A stretch of 64,000 nt of DNA from an uncultured Blautia sp. (GCA_937900135.1 CALCDJ010000063.1:3926-67925); one strand, 5' to 3'; counted from the stretch's first letter, positions 1 through 8,742 are shown. Numbers and translations are program-made. The notes: generated by a model from the letters alone, not told the origin.

Positions 1-915
1 CACACACATGGTTCCTTCGGTAATGGTTCCTGTCTTATCCAGACAAAGGGTATCTACCCTGGCTAAGGTTTCAATACAGTAGAGTTCCTGTACCAATGTA
101 TTTTTTCTTGCCAGCACCAAAGCCCCAAGAGTCAAAGCCACACTGGTAAGAAGCACCAGTCCTTCGGGAATCATCCCCAGAACAGCTGCCACTGTACTGA
201 CCACAGAATCCTTCAGATTATCCCCTACCATATAGAATTGCTTGTAGAACAGCAGAATTCCCAATGGAAGAATAATGATACTGATCACCTTCAGGATTGC
301 ATTCAGAGAGTTTCTAAGTTCGGAATTGTGACGCTTAAACTCCTTGGCTTCACTGGTGATCTGAGATGCATAATTATCCCCGCCCACATGAATCACCTGG
401 CAGCATGCCTCTCCTGAAGTAACAAAGCTTCCGGAGAAAAGCTCATCTCCCACATTTTTGGAAAGGTTGTCCGCCTCACCGGTAAGCAGAGATTCGTTCA
501 CCTCCAGATTTCCTTCCAGAATTTTTACATCTGCCGGAATCTGATCTCCTGCTTTTAAGTAGATCAAATCGTCCAAAACCAGTTTTTCGGTAGATATGCT
601 CCATTTTTTCCCTTCACGGAGAACCACCGCCTTGCTTTCTGTCAAAATTGCCAGCTTGTCAATGGTCTTCTTGGCCCGAACCTCCTGAATGATTCCAATT
701 ACTGTGTTGATGATGATAATTCCCATAAACATGGAATTCTTGTAGGAACCGACGAACAACACTAATATCAGGAGCACCACATTCAAAAAGTTGAAGAAGG
801 TCAGGGTATTCTCCATAATAATCTGCTTATACGTCCTGGTATTTGGATTTTCGTTGACATTTTCCAGTCCCTGTTCAATTCGCGCTTTTACCTGTTCGTT
901 TGTAAGTCCTGTCAT
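1..915 (-). CDS. P-type cation-transporting ATPase, N-terminal part (runs off left edge)
   Basis: The first 305 codons of a membrane ion-pumping ATPase; the gene continues beyond base 1. ATG at 915 follows an AGGAGGAG ribosome site. Seen: hydrophobic segments near residues 38-75 and 215-260, an actuator-domain motif LLTGEA (TGES variant), and the phosphorylation motif DKTGT with its Asp at residue 293, just before the window edge. The sequence leading into it (ETLARVDTLCLDKTGT) resembles the CtpE/YfgQ-like group of HAD-IC P-type ATPases, some of which move calcium or magnesium. The ion cannot be decided because the transport residues in later membrane helices are missing. It follows mnmA in the same direction after a hairpin-rich gap. 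Confidence 0.9.
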   Translation of the reverse strand, partial: MTGLTNEQVKARIEQGLENVNENPNTRTYKQIIMENTLTFFNFLNVVLLILVLFVGSYKNSMFMGIIIINTVIGIIQEVRAKKTIDKLAILTESKAVVLREGKKWSISTEKLVLDDLIYLKAGDQIPADVKILEGNLEVNESLLTGEADNLSKNVGDELFSGSFVTSGEACCQVIHVGGDNYASQITSEAKEFKRHNSELRNSLNAILKVISIIILPLGILLFYKQFYMVGDNLKDSVVSTVAAVLGMIPEGLVLLTSVALTLGALVLARKNTLVQELYCIETLARVDTLCLDKTGTITEGTMCV

Positions 916-994
916 TTCTCCTCCTGATGCCGTTTTTTTCGGCGTAGATTCTAACCATTTCCCCTATATCCCGGACTTTTCTCCAACGCATACA

Positions 995-1027
995 GGGCAG
1001 ACGTGCTTATTTAAGCACTATCCGCCC
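995..1027 (-). other. Strong hairpin between mnmA and the ATPase gene
   Basis: A near-perfect inverted repeat (GGGCAGACGTGCTTA at 995-1009, TAAGCACTATCCGCCC at 1012-1027). No T-run follows on either strand, so it is not a textbook terminator. The gap 916-1076 also holds GCTGTT/AACAGC arms near 1035-1075 and a small GCCG/CGGC hairpin just upstream of the ATPase ribosome site. I could not match it to a known riboswitch class. Confidence 0.55.
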
Positions 1028-1076
1028 ATTGTCTTGTTGCTGTTCCTGGAAAAACACACAAAAACAGCAGCTTATT

Positions 1077-2159
1077 TCACTCTTTTACAGGAGCATCAAT
1101 AATTCCACCGCCTGCAACGTAATCGTCTTTATAAAATACCACTGCCTGTCCCGGTGTGATCGCTCTCTGCGGCTGAAGGAAACGCACCAGCAATTCATCC
1201 TCCCCGATTCTTTTCAGGATAGCCGGCGCACCCTTGTGGTTATAGCGGATTCTGGCTGACACTTCCATACCGTCTGTAAATTCCGGTACAGCCATAGGAT
1301 TCAAATGGCTGCAGCGAAGAGCCGGCGCAAAAACATCCTGATTATCTCCGATTACCACTTCATTGGTATCCGGCCGGATCTCTGTTACAAAAACCGGACG
1401 GCCCATGGCCAGGTTCAGCCCTTTGCGCTGTCCCACGGTATAATGAGTGATTCCCTGATGTGTGCCAAGAACCTTCCCCTGAAGATCCACATAATTTCCC
1501 TTGGGAATGGAAATATCAGTGTGTTCTTCAATATATCCTGCATAGTCCTTATCTGGTATAAAACAGATTTCCATACTATCCGGCTTGTCTGCTACAGGAA
1601 GCTGAATTTCCTCTGCAATCTTACGGATCTGATCCTTATGATAAGTCCCCAGCGGCATTCTGGTACGGCTTAACTGTTCCTGGCTCAATCCGTACAATGC
1701 ATACGTCTGATCCTTCTCTGCTGTCACTGAGCATTTCAATGCATATCTTCCATTGGCAAGCTGCTCAATTCTGGCATAATGTCCCGTAGCCAGAAGTTCT
1801 GCTCCGTGTTTTGCTCCTTCGTCTAAAAGTGCCTTCCACTTAATATAACGATTGCAAACCACACATGGATTCGGAGTTCTGCCAGAAAGATACTCTTTTA
1901 TGAAATAATCAATCACATGTTCCTGAAATTCCGGACAGACATCTGCCACATAGTGCCGGATTCCCAGGTGTTCTGCCACTCTGGCTGCGTCCTGCACGAT
2001 TTTTTCACTGCTGCTCATAACTCCCTTGGGAAGATTCTGTTCCCGAAAATGAGTCATGGTCACCCCTATTACTTCGTACCCCTCTTCCTTAAGAAGATAG
2101 GCTGCCACCGAAGAATCCACACCTCCGGAAAGGCCTACGACGATTTTCTTTTTTTCCAT
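1077..2159 (-). CDS. mnmA: tRNA-specific 2-thiouridylase MnmA
   Basis: Installs sulfur at C2 of the wobble uridine (s2U34) in Lys, Glu and Gln tRNAs, using ATP and sulfur relayed from a cysteine desulfurase. 360 residues, the normal family length. Seen: the PP-loop SGGVDSS at residues 11-17, the NPCVVC motif with C99 and C102, and the second cysteine C199 in MEICFIPD. C99 and C199 are the expected catalytic pair. The ATG overlaps the iscU stop by one base (TAATG), suggesting translational coupling. It is last in iscR-iscS-iscU-mnmA, so the sulfur donor and acceptor enzymes are made together. Confidence 0.97.
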   Translation of the reverse strand: MEKKKIVVGLSGGVDSSVAAYLLKEEGYEVIGVTMTHFREQNLPKGVMSSSEKIVQDAARVAEHLGIRHYVADVCPEFQEHVIDYFIKEYLSGRTPNPCVVCNRYIKWKALLDEGAKHGAELLATGHYARIEQLANGRYALKCSVTAEKDQTYALYGLSQEQLSRTRMPLGTYHKDQIRKIAEEIQLPVADKPDSMEICFIPDKDYAGYIEEHTDISIPKGNYVDLQGKVLGTHQGITHYTVGQRKGLNLAMGRPVFVTEIRPDTNEVVIGDNQDVFAPALRCSHLNPMAVPEFTDGMEVSARIRYNHKGAPAILKRIGEDELLVRFLQPQRAITPGQAVVFYKDDYVAGGGIIDAPVKE

Positions 2160-2605
2160 TAATATTCTTCCTCGTCCTCTTCTTCGTCCTCATGAATATC
2201 AGACTTTGGTTTCTCCAGACCTTCAATGGTAATACCATTTTTCTGCGCATAATCCCAAAGAGCTGCATGAATGGCTTCCTCTGCCAGAAGAGAGCAGTGT
2301 ACTTTTACCGGCGGAAGCCCATCCAGGGCTTCCATAACCGCCTTGTTGGTAATCTTCATTGCCTCTTCTATGGTCTTGCCAATTACAAGCTCTGTGGCCA
2401 TACTGCTGGTGGCAACTGCTGCTCCGCAGCCAAAAGTCTTAAACTTACAGTCACGGATTACATGCGTTTCATCATCGATATCCAGAAAAATTCTCATAAT
2501 ATCTCCGCATTTGGCATTTCCCACGGTTCCCACTCCGCTTGCGTTCTCTATTTCTCCCACATTACGGGGATGCTGAAAATGGTCCATTACTTTCTCACTA
2601 TACAT
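2159..2605 (-). CDS. iscU: Fe-S cluster scaffold IscU/NifU-like
   Basis: Scaffold on which iron-sulfur clusters are built before transfer to target proteins. The ATG at 2605 (MYSEKVMDHF) sits seven bases after a TCAGGAGG ribosome site and beats an upstream ATG at 2623. 148 residues. Seen: the three cluster cysteines C33, C60 and C104, with Asp at 35 in AKCGD, as in the NifU N-terminal family. The C-terminus is an unusual acidic tail (EDEEEDEEEY), common in Clostridia. It lies 30 bases after iscS. Confidence 0.95.
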   Translation of the reverse strand: MYSEKVMDHFQHPRNVGEIENASGVGTVGNAKCGDIMRIFLDIDDETHVIRDCKFKTFGCGAAVATSSMATELVIGKTIEEAMKITNKAVMEALDGLPPVKVHCSLLAEEAIHAALWDYAQKNGITIEGLEKPKSDIHEDEEEDEEEY

Positions 2606-2635
2606 ATTTTTTCCTCCTGACAAGTGTTTTTTCTA

Positions 2636-3820
2636 TTATTTCATCTTTTTTATAAAATCTTCATATAATGGTGACATATTTCTCAGATTTTGTACAATAT
2701 CCTTTAATTTATCCACAGTAAAGTCAATCTCTTCTCTGGTTGTCTCTTCGCTTAAGGTGAGACGGAGAGAACCATGGGCGATCTCATGAGGAAGTCCAAT
2801 GGCCAGAAGCACATGAGACGGGTCCAGAGATCCTGAAGTACAGGCAGAGCCGCTGGAAGCACAGATTCCATATCCATCCAGCATCAGCAGCAAGGATTCT
2901 CCCTCGATGAAACGGAAGCTGATGTTTACGTTATTGGGAAGACGTTTCACCGGATCTCCGTTTAACTTCGCGTAAGGAATCTCACTGGTAATTCTCTTTA
3001 TCATATGGTCACGAAGTTCCACCTCTTTTGCCGTACGGACTTCCATGGTTTCCGCTGCACGTTTCGCTGCTGCGCCATATCCTACGATTCCCGGAACATT
3101 CTCCGTTCCTGCACGACGTCTTCTCTCCTGTGCGCCTCCATGGACAAAGGAACGAATCTTCACGCCCTTACGGATATACAAAAAACCGATTCCCTTGGGA
3201 CCATTGATCTTGTGGGCGCTGGAGCTGAGCATATCTATGTTACACTCATCCACCTGAATGGGAAGCTGTCCAAAGGCCTGCACTGCATCTGTGTGGAACA
3301 GAATTCCATGTTCTCTTGCCAGCATACCGATTTCTTTAATGGGCTCAATGGTTCCAATCTCATTATTGGCAAACATAACGGAGATCAGAATGGTTTCCGG
3401 CCGGATGGCTTTTTCCAGATCCTCCAGACGAACCAGACCATTCTCGTCCACGTCCAGGTAGGTGATCTCTGCTCCTCTCTGCTTTTCCAGGTATTCACAG
3501 GTATGAAGAATCGCGTGATGCTCGATCTTCGTTGTGATAATGTGATTTCCCTTGGATTTATATGCCTCAAAGGCAGCCTTCAAAGCCCAGTTATCCGCCT
3601 CTGAACCGCCTGCTGTAAAATAAATCTCTTCTGTTTTTGCTCCCAGTACCTCTGCAATTTCCTTTCTGGCTTCCATAACCGCCTGTTTGCTCTTTCCGGC
3701 AAACTCATATACACTGGAAGGATTTCCATATAACTCTGAAAAATACGGCAGCATAGCCTCTACCACTTCTGGTGCTGTCTTTGTGGTTGCTGCATTATCC
3801 AGATAAATTAATTTTTCCAT
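2636..3820 (-). CDS. iscS: Cysteine desulfurase IscS/NifS
   Basis: PLP enzyme that takes sulfur from cysteine and passes it as persulfide to IscU and probably MnmA. 394 residues. Seen: PLP-binding Lys at 204 in SSAHKINGPKG, the HTDAVQ motif near 177, and the active cysteine C327 in SSGSACTSG on the mobile loop. NifS/IscS-type (group I) by loop length. It starts one base after the iscR stop, so it is in the same transcript. Its position between regulator and scaffold shows it is the housekeeping Fe-S desulfurase of this operon. Confidence 0.97.
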   Translation of the reverse strand: MEKLIYLDNAATTKTAPEVVEAMLPYFSELYGNPSSVYEFAGKSKQAVMEARKEIAEVLGAKTEEIYFTAGGSEADNWALKAAFEAYKSKGNHIITTKIEHHAILHTCEYLEKQRGAEITYLDVDENGLVRLEDLEKAIRPETILISVMFANNEIGTIEPIKEIGMLAREHGILFHTDAVQAFGQLPIQVDECNIDMLSSSAHKINGPKGIGFLYIRKGVKIRSFVHGGAQERRRRAGTENVPGIVGYGAAAKRAAETMEVRTAKEVELRDHMIKRITSEIPYAKLNGDPVKRLPNNVNISFRFIEGESLLLMLDGYGICASSGSACTSGSLDPSHVLLAIGLPHEIAHGSLRLTLSEETTREEIDFTVDKLKDIVQNLRNMSPLYEDFIKKMK

Positions 3821-3821
3821 T

Positions 3822-4253
3822 TTATTTTCCTCCTGCTTTTTTCCGGCTTTCCTCTATTAATTGATTCAGCATCATGGTGTCCACTGCCTCTGTAATACTG
3901 TCGTTGATCCGTTTCCAGACATATTTCGCCACACAGAGATCTGCGCCTTCGCAGCCTCCCACCGATTCATTGCCTGGGCATTCTACTGCTTCCAGATTTC
4001 CCTCCAGTACCCGGAGAACATCTCCTACAGAAATTTCTCCCGCCGGTTTTCCCAGTCGATAGCCGCCGGCTGCTCCTCTGGTACTTTCCACCAGACCTGC
4101 TTTTTTTAATTTGGCCATCAGCTGTTCCAAATAGCTGACTGACAGATTCTGACGGTTGGCAATACTCTGTATGGACACCGCCTCATCCTCACTGTATGTT
4201 CCAAGATCGATAAGTGCCCGAAGCCCGTATCTTGCTCTTGTTGACAGTTTCAT
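3822..4253 (-). CDS. iscR: Rrf2-family Fe-S regulator, IscR-like
   Basis: Transcription regulator that probably senses Fe-S status and controls its own operon. 143 residues. Seen: N-terminal winged helix (residues 1-65, with SVSYLEQLMAKLKKAGLV as the recognition region) and three cysteines C92, C101 and C107, spaced like the [2Fe-2S] ligands of IscR/Rrf2 proteins. First gene of the operon, with a 17-bp inverted repeat between its promoter and start codon. CymR-type Rrf2 proteins that control cysteine metabolism usually lack these cysteines, which favours the IscR reading. Confidence 0.92.
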   Translation of the reverse strand: MKLSTRARYGLRALIDLGTYSEDEAVSIQSIANRQNLSVSYLEQLMAKLKKAGLVESTRGAAGGYRLGKPAGEISVGDVLRVLEGNLEAVECPGNESVGGCEGADLCVAKYVWKRINDSITEAVDTMMLNQLIEESRKKAGGK

Positions 4254-4272
4254 CCACTCACCTCTTTTAATC

Positions 4273-4289
4273 CCTAGTATTTTAGTAGG
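4273..4289. promoter_or_regulatory. Candidate IscR/Rrf2 operator
   Basis: CCTAGTATTTTAGTAGG, an inverted repeat with arms CCTA.TA and TA.TAGG. It lies just downstream of the -10 box of the iscR promoter, where a bound repressor would block transcription. That the operon's own Rrf2 protein binds it is inferred. Confidence 0.75.
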
Positions 4290-4301
4290 ATATCTTTTTT
4301 T

Positions 4302-4330
4302 ACTTTAACAGAATCCTTTCGTTCTGTCAA
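4302..4330 (-). promoter_or_regulatory. Promoter of iscR-iscS-iscU-mnmA
   Basis: TTGACA (4325-4330 on the complementary strand), 17-base spacer, TAAAGT (4302-4307). A perfect -35 and a 4/6 -10 of the vegetative sigma type. Confidence 0.75.
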
Positions 4331-4410
4331 GGCGCAATTACACATATACTGTCAAAAAGTGAAAGGCAGTTACTGTGAACCTGTCTCACAGTAATAAAAG
4401 GTGCTTTTTT

Positions 4411-5709
4411 ATGTCCAGGAAACGCTTCATCCAGGGAACCTTCATCCTCACCGGCGCAGGACTGCTCTCCCGGCTTATGGGCTTCTTCTATAGAATATTC
4501 CTCTCCCATTCCATTGGTGCAGAGGGGATTGGGATCTATCAGCTGACCCTGCCTCTTCAGACTCTGATTCTGGCTTTTACCACATCAGGAATCCCCACTG
4601 CCCTGTCGAGACTTACCGCTACAGATCTGGCTCTTCACAAAAACAGGAAGGCATCGGACTGCTTTTTTACAGGCACCGGAACAGCCCTCCTTCTTTCTGT
4701 GTTCATTTCTTTTTTTCTGTACCGACAGGCTCCTTTTTTTGCCCTGAAAATCTTAAAAGAAGAACGGACGCTGCCATTGATTCGTCTCTTTTGCTTTGGC
4801 ATTCCCCTGGCCACGCTTCACAGTTGTGTCAACAGCTACTTTTTTGCAAGAAAAAAAACGCTGGCGCCGGCTCTGTTGCAGCTGACAGAACAAGTGGTAC
4901 GTATTTGCGTCACATATCAGCTCTACCTTGTGTTTCTTTCTGAGGAAAGAAACATCACCCCTTTGATTGCAGCAGGCGGCAGTCTGGCCAGCGAAGGCGC
5001 AGCGGCTCTTATCTCTTTATTCCTGATTCATTTTTCCTTTCCCGGAAAAAAACTGCCTATTCAAAACTTACGCGTCCGCCTTATTGAACTTTTTTCCACA
5101 GCGCTTCCTCTCACCCTAAACCGGATTCTCCTTACCCTTCTTGGAAGCATGGAGGTGGTCATGATTCCTCAGCAGCTTCGGAAATATGGGCTGAATCCCA
5201 GGGATGCGTTAAGTGTTTATGGTATTTTTACCGGAATGGCTTTTCCCCTGATCCTGTTTCCTTCCGCTCTCACCAACTCTGCCGCCGTGATGCTGATGCC
5301 TTCCGTAGCCCAGTTAAATGCTCTGGGCTTCCAGAAAAGGATTCTGGTCCTCACAAAAAAGACCTGCCAGCTCTGTTTCCTTCTGGGAAGCCTCTGCTCT
5401 CTTTTGTTCTTTTTCTTTGGCAAACCCATGGGGCTCTTTTTGTTTCACAGTCCCACTGCCGGTGTTTACATTCGGACTATGGCTTTTATCTGTCCGTTTC
5501 TGTATCTGAATACTGCCCTTTCAAGTATTTTAAACGGTCTGGGAAAATCCGGCACCTGCCTGATCCACAGCATGGTCTGTATTCTCATCCGCATTGCCTT
5601 TGTCCTGATGTGGATTCCTCTTCTTGGTATTCGGGGGTATCTTTATGGAATTCTTTTGGGAGAACTGGTATTAACCCTCCTGCACCTCCTGGCACTTTTT
5701 TCACGGTAA
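4411..5709 (+). CDS. spoVB: SpoVB/MurJ-like polysaccharide flippase
   Basis: Multi-pass membrane protein of the MOP/MATE superfamily, probably moving lipid-linked peptidoglycan precursors during spore cortex synthesis. Seen: about 12-14 hydrophobic segments and the SpoVB-like N-terminus GLLSRLMGFFYRIFLS...GAEGIGIYQL. The start MSRKRFIQG at 4411 is preferred because AAAGGTG lies about seven bases upstream; an in-frame ATG at 4375 lacks a site. 432 residues, somewhat shorter than Bacillus SpoVB. It is divergent from iscR. A general polysaccharide-flippase role is the alternative. Confidence 0.85.
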   Translation: MSRKRFIQGTFILTGAGLLSRLMGFFYRIFLSHSIGAEGIGIYQLTLPLQTLILAFTTSGIPTALSRLTATDLALHKNRKASDCFFTGTGTALLLSVFISFFLYRQAPFFALKILKEERTLPLIRLFCFGIPLATLHSCVNSYFFARKKTLAPALLQLTEQVVRICVTYQLYLVFLSEERNITPLIAAGGSLASEGAAALISLFLIHFSFPGKKLPIQNLRVRLIELFSTALPLTLNRILLTLLGSMEVVMIPQQLRKYGLNPRDALSVYGIFTGMAFPLILFPSALTNSAAVMLMPSVAQLNALGFQKRILVLTKKTCQLCFLLGSLCSLLFFFFGKPMGLFLFHSPTAGVYIRTMAFICPFLYLNTALSSILNGLGKSGTCLIHSMVCILIRIAFVLMWIPLLGIRGYLYGILLGELVLTLLHLLALFSR

Positions 5710-5735
5710 ACCTTTAAATCGTGACACTTTACCTA

Positions 5736-5764
5736 TCGACAATTAGAGAAGAATGGTTTATAAT
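5736..5764 (+). promoter_or_regulatory. Promoter of the DAHP synthase gene
   Basis: TCGACA (5736-5741), 17 bases, TATAAT (5759-5764): 5/6 and 6/6 matches to the vegetative consensus. Start codon 37 bases downstream of the -10 box, with AAAAAAGGAG as ribosome site. Confidence 0.8.
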
Positions 5765-5800
5765 AGGTCCGAAAGTAACAAGAAAAAAGGAGAACTGAAC

Positions 5801-6832
5801 ATGGGATTCGAATTCATCAAAAAATTACCGTCACCTGAAGAGATCCGCACCCAATATCCCATTGATGCCGGCATTCAGGCTCTCAAAGATCAAAGGGATA
5901 AAGAAATCCGGGATGTCTTTACCGGAAAGTCCAATAAATTTCTTGCGATTATCGGCCCCTGCTCTGCAGACAATGAAGATGCCGTATGCGATTATCTCCT
6001 GCGCCTTAGAAACGTCCAGGAAAAAATTGCTGATAAAGTTCTGATTATTCCGCGTGTTTACACGAACAAACCAAGAACCACCGGCGAAGGATATAAGGGA
6101 ATGGTTCACCAGCCAGACCCTGAGAAAAAGCCTGACCTTTTGGCCGGACTTGTGGCAATCCGAAAAATGCATATCCGGGCTATCCAGGAAAGCGGCTTTA
6201 CCTGTGCTGACGAAATGCTTTACCCGGAAAACTGGCGCTACCTCTCCGATCTTTTATCTTACGTGGCCGTAGGCGCCCGTTCTGTAGAGGATCAGCAGCA
6301 CCGTCTGACTGTTAGCGGCATGGATGTTCCTGCTGGAATGAAAAACCCCACCAGCGGCGATTTCAGCGTTATGCTGAACTCTGTCATCGCGGCTCAGGGA
6401 GGCCACCGCTTCATTTACCGCAGCTGGGAAGTGGAAACCACAGGAAATGATCTGGCTCATACCATCCTGCGCGGCGCCGTAAACAAACACGGAGAAGCAA
6501 TTCCCAACTATCACTATGAAGATCTCCAGCTTCTCCTGGAAAAATACCAGGAAAAAGATCTGAAAAACCCTGCTGTCATTGTGGATACCAACCATTCCAA
6601 CTCCAACAAGCAGTACAAACAGCAGGTACGTATTGCCAAGGAAGTTCTTCACAGCAGACTTGTGGACCCGCAGCTTTATAAGCTAGTGAAAGGGCTCATG
6701 ATTGAAAGCTATATTGAGCCAGGCAACCAGAAGATCGGCGGCAGTCACATTTACGGTAAGTCCATTACAGACCCGTGTATTGGCTGGGATACCACTGAGG
6801 AACTGTTATATACCATCGCAGAAATGTGTTGA
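5801..6832 (+). CDS. aroF: 3-deoxy-7-phosphoheptulonate (DAHP) synthase, class I
   Basis: First step of the shikimate pathway: phosphoenolpyruvate plus erythrose 4-phosphate gives DAHP. Seen: GPCS motif (IIGPCSADNED), RVYTNKPRTT substrate loop, VDTNHSNSNKQ and GGSHIYGKSITDPCIGW near the C-terminus, all typical of the AroF/G/H class I enzymes. The start at 5801 (MGFEFIKKLPS) follows AAGGAG by eight bases; the ATG at 5753 lies inside the promoter and is rejected. 343 residues, normal. Monocistronic, ended by a hairpin at 6902. Which aromatic amino acid inhibits it cannot be read with confidence. Confidence 0.96.
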   Translation: MGFEFIKKLPSPEEIRTQYPIDAGIQALKDQRDKEIRDVFTGKSNKFLAIIGPCSADNEDAVCDYLLRLRNVQEKIADKVLIIPRVYTNKPRTTGEGYKGMVHQPDPEKKPDLLAGLVAIRKMHIRAIQESGFTCADEMLYPENWRYLSDLLSYVAVGARSVEDQQHRLTVSGMDVPAGMKNPTSGDFSVMLNSVIAAQGGHRFIYRSWEVETTGNDLAHTILRGAVNKHGEAIPNYHYEDLQLLLEKYQEKDLKNPAVIVDTNHSNSNKQYKQQVRIAKEVLHSRLVDPQLYKLVKGLMIESYIEPGNQKIGGSHIYGKSITDPCIGWDTTEELLYTIAEMC

Positions 6833-6901
6833 TTCCTCAGGCAGATACTCTGCCACAGGCTTCCAACAGATTTTTGTTGTAGCAAGAAACTGGCAAACCA
6901 A

Positions 6902-6951
6902 AAGAAAGCTCTGCTCTACACCACAGGTGTAAAGACAGAGCTTTCTTTTTT
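6902..6951. terminator. Bidirectional terminator between the DAHP synthase gene and xerD
   Basis: Arms AAGAAAGCTCTG (6902-6913) and CAGAGCTTTCTT (6936-6947), with T-rich tails on both strands. It serves the two convergent genes and overlaps the xerD stop codon. Confidence 0.85.
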
Positions 6952-7834
6952 ATCGTCTGGGATGAGCCTTCATATATACATCCCGCATTTTGTTCATATT
7001 CATATCCAGATACACTTGCGTCGTAGAAATATCTGAATGTCCCAGCATTTCCTGAACGCTCTTTACATCCGCTCCATTCTGAAGCATATGGACTGCAAAG
7101 GAATGGCGCAGGGTATGAGGTGTGATATCCCGCTTGATCCCTGCATTATCTGCATATCCCTTGAGCATTTTCCAGAAGCCCTGACGGCTCATGGCCTTCC
7201 CGCCACAATTGGTAAACAATGCATGTTCCTCTTTTTCTTTTACAAAATAGGATCTGCCCTGTTCCATGTACCTGGTCAGTGCTTTTTTGCTCACATTGCC
7301 TATGGGAATGATCCGTTCTTTTTCATGATCATGACAGACCACATATCCAAATGGAAGATTCACATCTTCCACGCGAAGATGAATCAGTTCACTAACCCGC
7401 ATTCCCGTAGCATAAAGAAGCTCCAGCATGGCAAGATCACGAATTCCCTTTGCCGTGAAGGGATCTGGCTGTTTCAGAAGCCGATCCACCTCTTCCACGG
7501 AAAGAATTTCCGGAGTTTTCTTCTCCACCTTGGGAGGTTTTAAATTATCCGAAGGGTCGCTGGAAATCCTCCCCTCCTTAAAGAGATACTGAAACAGAGC
7601 GCGGATAGACGCCACGCTTCTGGATATGGTGGATGAGGCAAACTTCTCCCGTTCCAGGTAGCTGATGTAGCCCTCCAGATCCAAATCTCTTACTTCCTCC
7701 ACGGTACGAATGCCACGGTCATTGAGGTAGCTTATCATTTTTTTCAGATCCCTCTCATAGGACACCTCTGTGTTATTTGATCTTTTTTTTGTATTATGTA
7801 AATATGTGATAAATTCTCTGACCGCACTTTCCAT
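6950..7834 (-). CDS. xerD: Tyrosine recombinase XerD-like
   Basis: Site-specific recombinase that with a partner resolves chromosome dimers at dif. The chosen ATG at 7834 (MESAVREF) gives 294 residues, the usual XerD length; upstream ATG 7894 would add a non-conserved tail. Seen: N-terminal SAM-like DNA-binding domain (1-100) and the full catalytic set R146, K172, H240, R243, H266 and Y275 (TTQVYLD). Its company of housekeeping genes (spoIIM, rny, recA) rather than phage genes supports the dif role over a mobile-element integrase. Confidence 0.92.
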   Translation of the reverse strand: MESAVREFITYLHNTKKRSNNTEVSYERDLKKMISYLNDRGIRTVEEVRDLDLEGYISYLEREKFASSTISRSVASIRALFQYLFKEGRISSDPSDNLKPPKVEKKTPEILSVEEVDRLLKQPDPFTAKGIRDLAMLELLYATGMRVSELIHLRVEDVNLPFGYVVCHDHEKERIIPIGNVSKKALTRYMEQGRSYFVKEKEEHALFTNCGGKAMSRQGFWKMLKGYADNAGIKRDITPHTLRHSFAVHMLQNGADVKSVQEMLGHSDISTTQVYLDMNMNKMRDVYMKAHPRR

Positions 7835-7905
7835 GATTGTTTCCCTGCTCCTCTTGTGTGAAATAACGCTGCTTCCGCGTAATTCCGTGTACAAAATTTA
7901 ACTGT

Positions 7906-7934
7906 ATTATACTTTGTATTTAACATAAAATCAA
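7906..7934 (-). promoter_or_regulatory. Promoter of xerD
   Basis: TTGATT (7929-7934), 17 bases, TATAAT (7906-7911), read on the minus strand. Confidence 0.65.
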
Positions 7935-7954
7935 ACAGTTTTTTCGTCACGAAA

Positions 7955-7976
7955 CCTGATAAAATCAGGCTTTTTT
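7955..7976. terminator. Hairpin downstream of spoIIM
   Basis: CCTGAT-AAA-ATCAGG followed by CTTTTTT on the plus strand, but only TTT on the minus strand. It sits after spoIIM (minus), so its orientation for that gene is imperfect. Confidence 0.4.
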
Positions 7977-8039
7977 ACAAAAAACACCAAATATCGACCA
8001 TGTGATTTTTTTGTCCACTATATCTTGTAAAAACTTTTT

Positions 8040-8639
8040 TTAATTCATATTTAAAATTTTTGTTAACAGTTTCACGGTCCAGGGATTGCCGTAGGCTTCC
8101 AGTAAAATTCCTCCAAAATATACCAGTCCACTGATCATGGCAAGGAACAGATAATTTCCTGAATCCCTTGGAAAAATCCCATGATTTCTCCAGATTTCCA
8201 CAGACTGCCCATAAATCAGTTTTGCCAAAAACAACATCACCGGAAGATACAATAACGTATGCGGCATCAGAAGTCCTGCTCCCACAGCGCCTCCAGCCAG
8301 TCCAAACTGAAGAATGGACATGGTAAGCATTGCTCCAATCTCAGCTCCTGACAACAACATCCCCACAATAGCCAGAGGTACTCCAAAAATCGAAAACCCG
8401 CACAGCACAAACAGGAGAAACCAGCTGCCCCGCAATCTTAAAACTTCCAGAAAATATTCCATTCCCCATACCTCCTTTTCCGCAAAGGTACTGAGAAGAT
8501 ACATCGCAGAAATGGTTTTCTGCTGCCATTCCAGCTTCCAGATCCCATTCAGGATTCCCACACCCAAAAGAAAACCCGCAAAAAAGATCCAGCCTGCCGG
8601 AAATACACCTTTTCTCTTTTCTTTTACTCTTTTTCTCAT
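8040..8639 (-). CDS. spoIIM: Stage II sporulation protein M-like
   Basis: Membrane protein that with SpoIID and SpoIIP drives engulfment of the forespore by peptidoglycan remodelling. The start at 8639 (MRKRVKEKRKG) follows GGGTGA. The open frame extends to 8765, but that part runs through the terminator of rny, so it is not used. 199 residues with about five hydrophobic segments, the family pattern. The gene between spoIIM and recA (rny) and spo0A nearby fit a sporulation-rich neighbourhood. Confidence 0.85.
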   Translation of the reverse strand: MRKRVKEKRKGVFPAGWIFFAGFLLGVGILNGIWKLEWQQKTISAMYLLSTFAEKEVWGMEYFLEVLRLRGSWFLLFVLCGFSIFGVPLAIVGMLLSGAEIGAMLTMSILQFGLAGGAVGAGLLMPHTLLYLPVMLFLAKLIYGQSVEIWRNHGIFPRDSGNYLFLAMISGLVYFGGILLEAYGNPWTVKLLTKILNMN

Positions 8640-8690
8640 TCTCTTCACCCTGTACCAGTCTACGACCGGGAAACAAAATGTAGAACCTGA

Positions 8691-8742
8691 AAAAAAGCTG
8701 CTGCCGCATCCATGATTTCTCATAGATGCGGCAGCAGCTTTT
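8691..8742 (-). terminator. Terminator of rny
   Basis: A 14-bp perfect stem (GCTGCTGCCGCATC at 8697-8710, its complement at 8725-8738) with six T on the minus strand at 8691-8696. Very strong; it also has T-rich sequence on the plus strand. Confidence 0.92.

Noticed and set aside
2192..2620. Open frames on the plus strand opposite iscU, mnmA and others
   Set aside because: Shadows of real genes on the other strand; no ribosome sites and no conserved motifs.
6950..7834. XerD-like recombinase as the integrase of a mobile element
   Set aside because: All neighbours are housekeeping genes, its length is that of chromosomal XerD, and no att-like repeats are seen around it.
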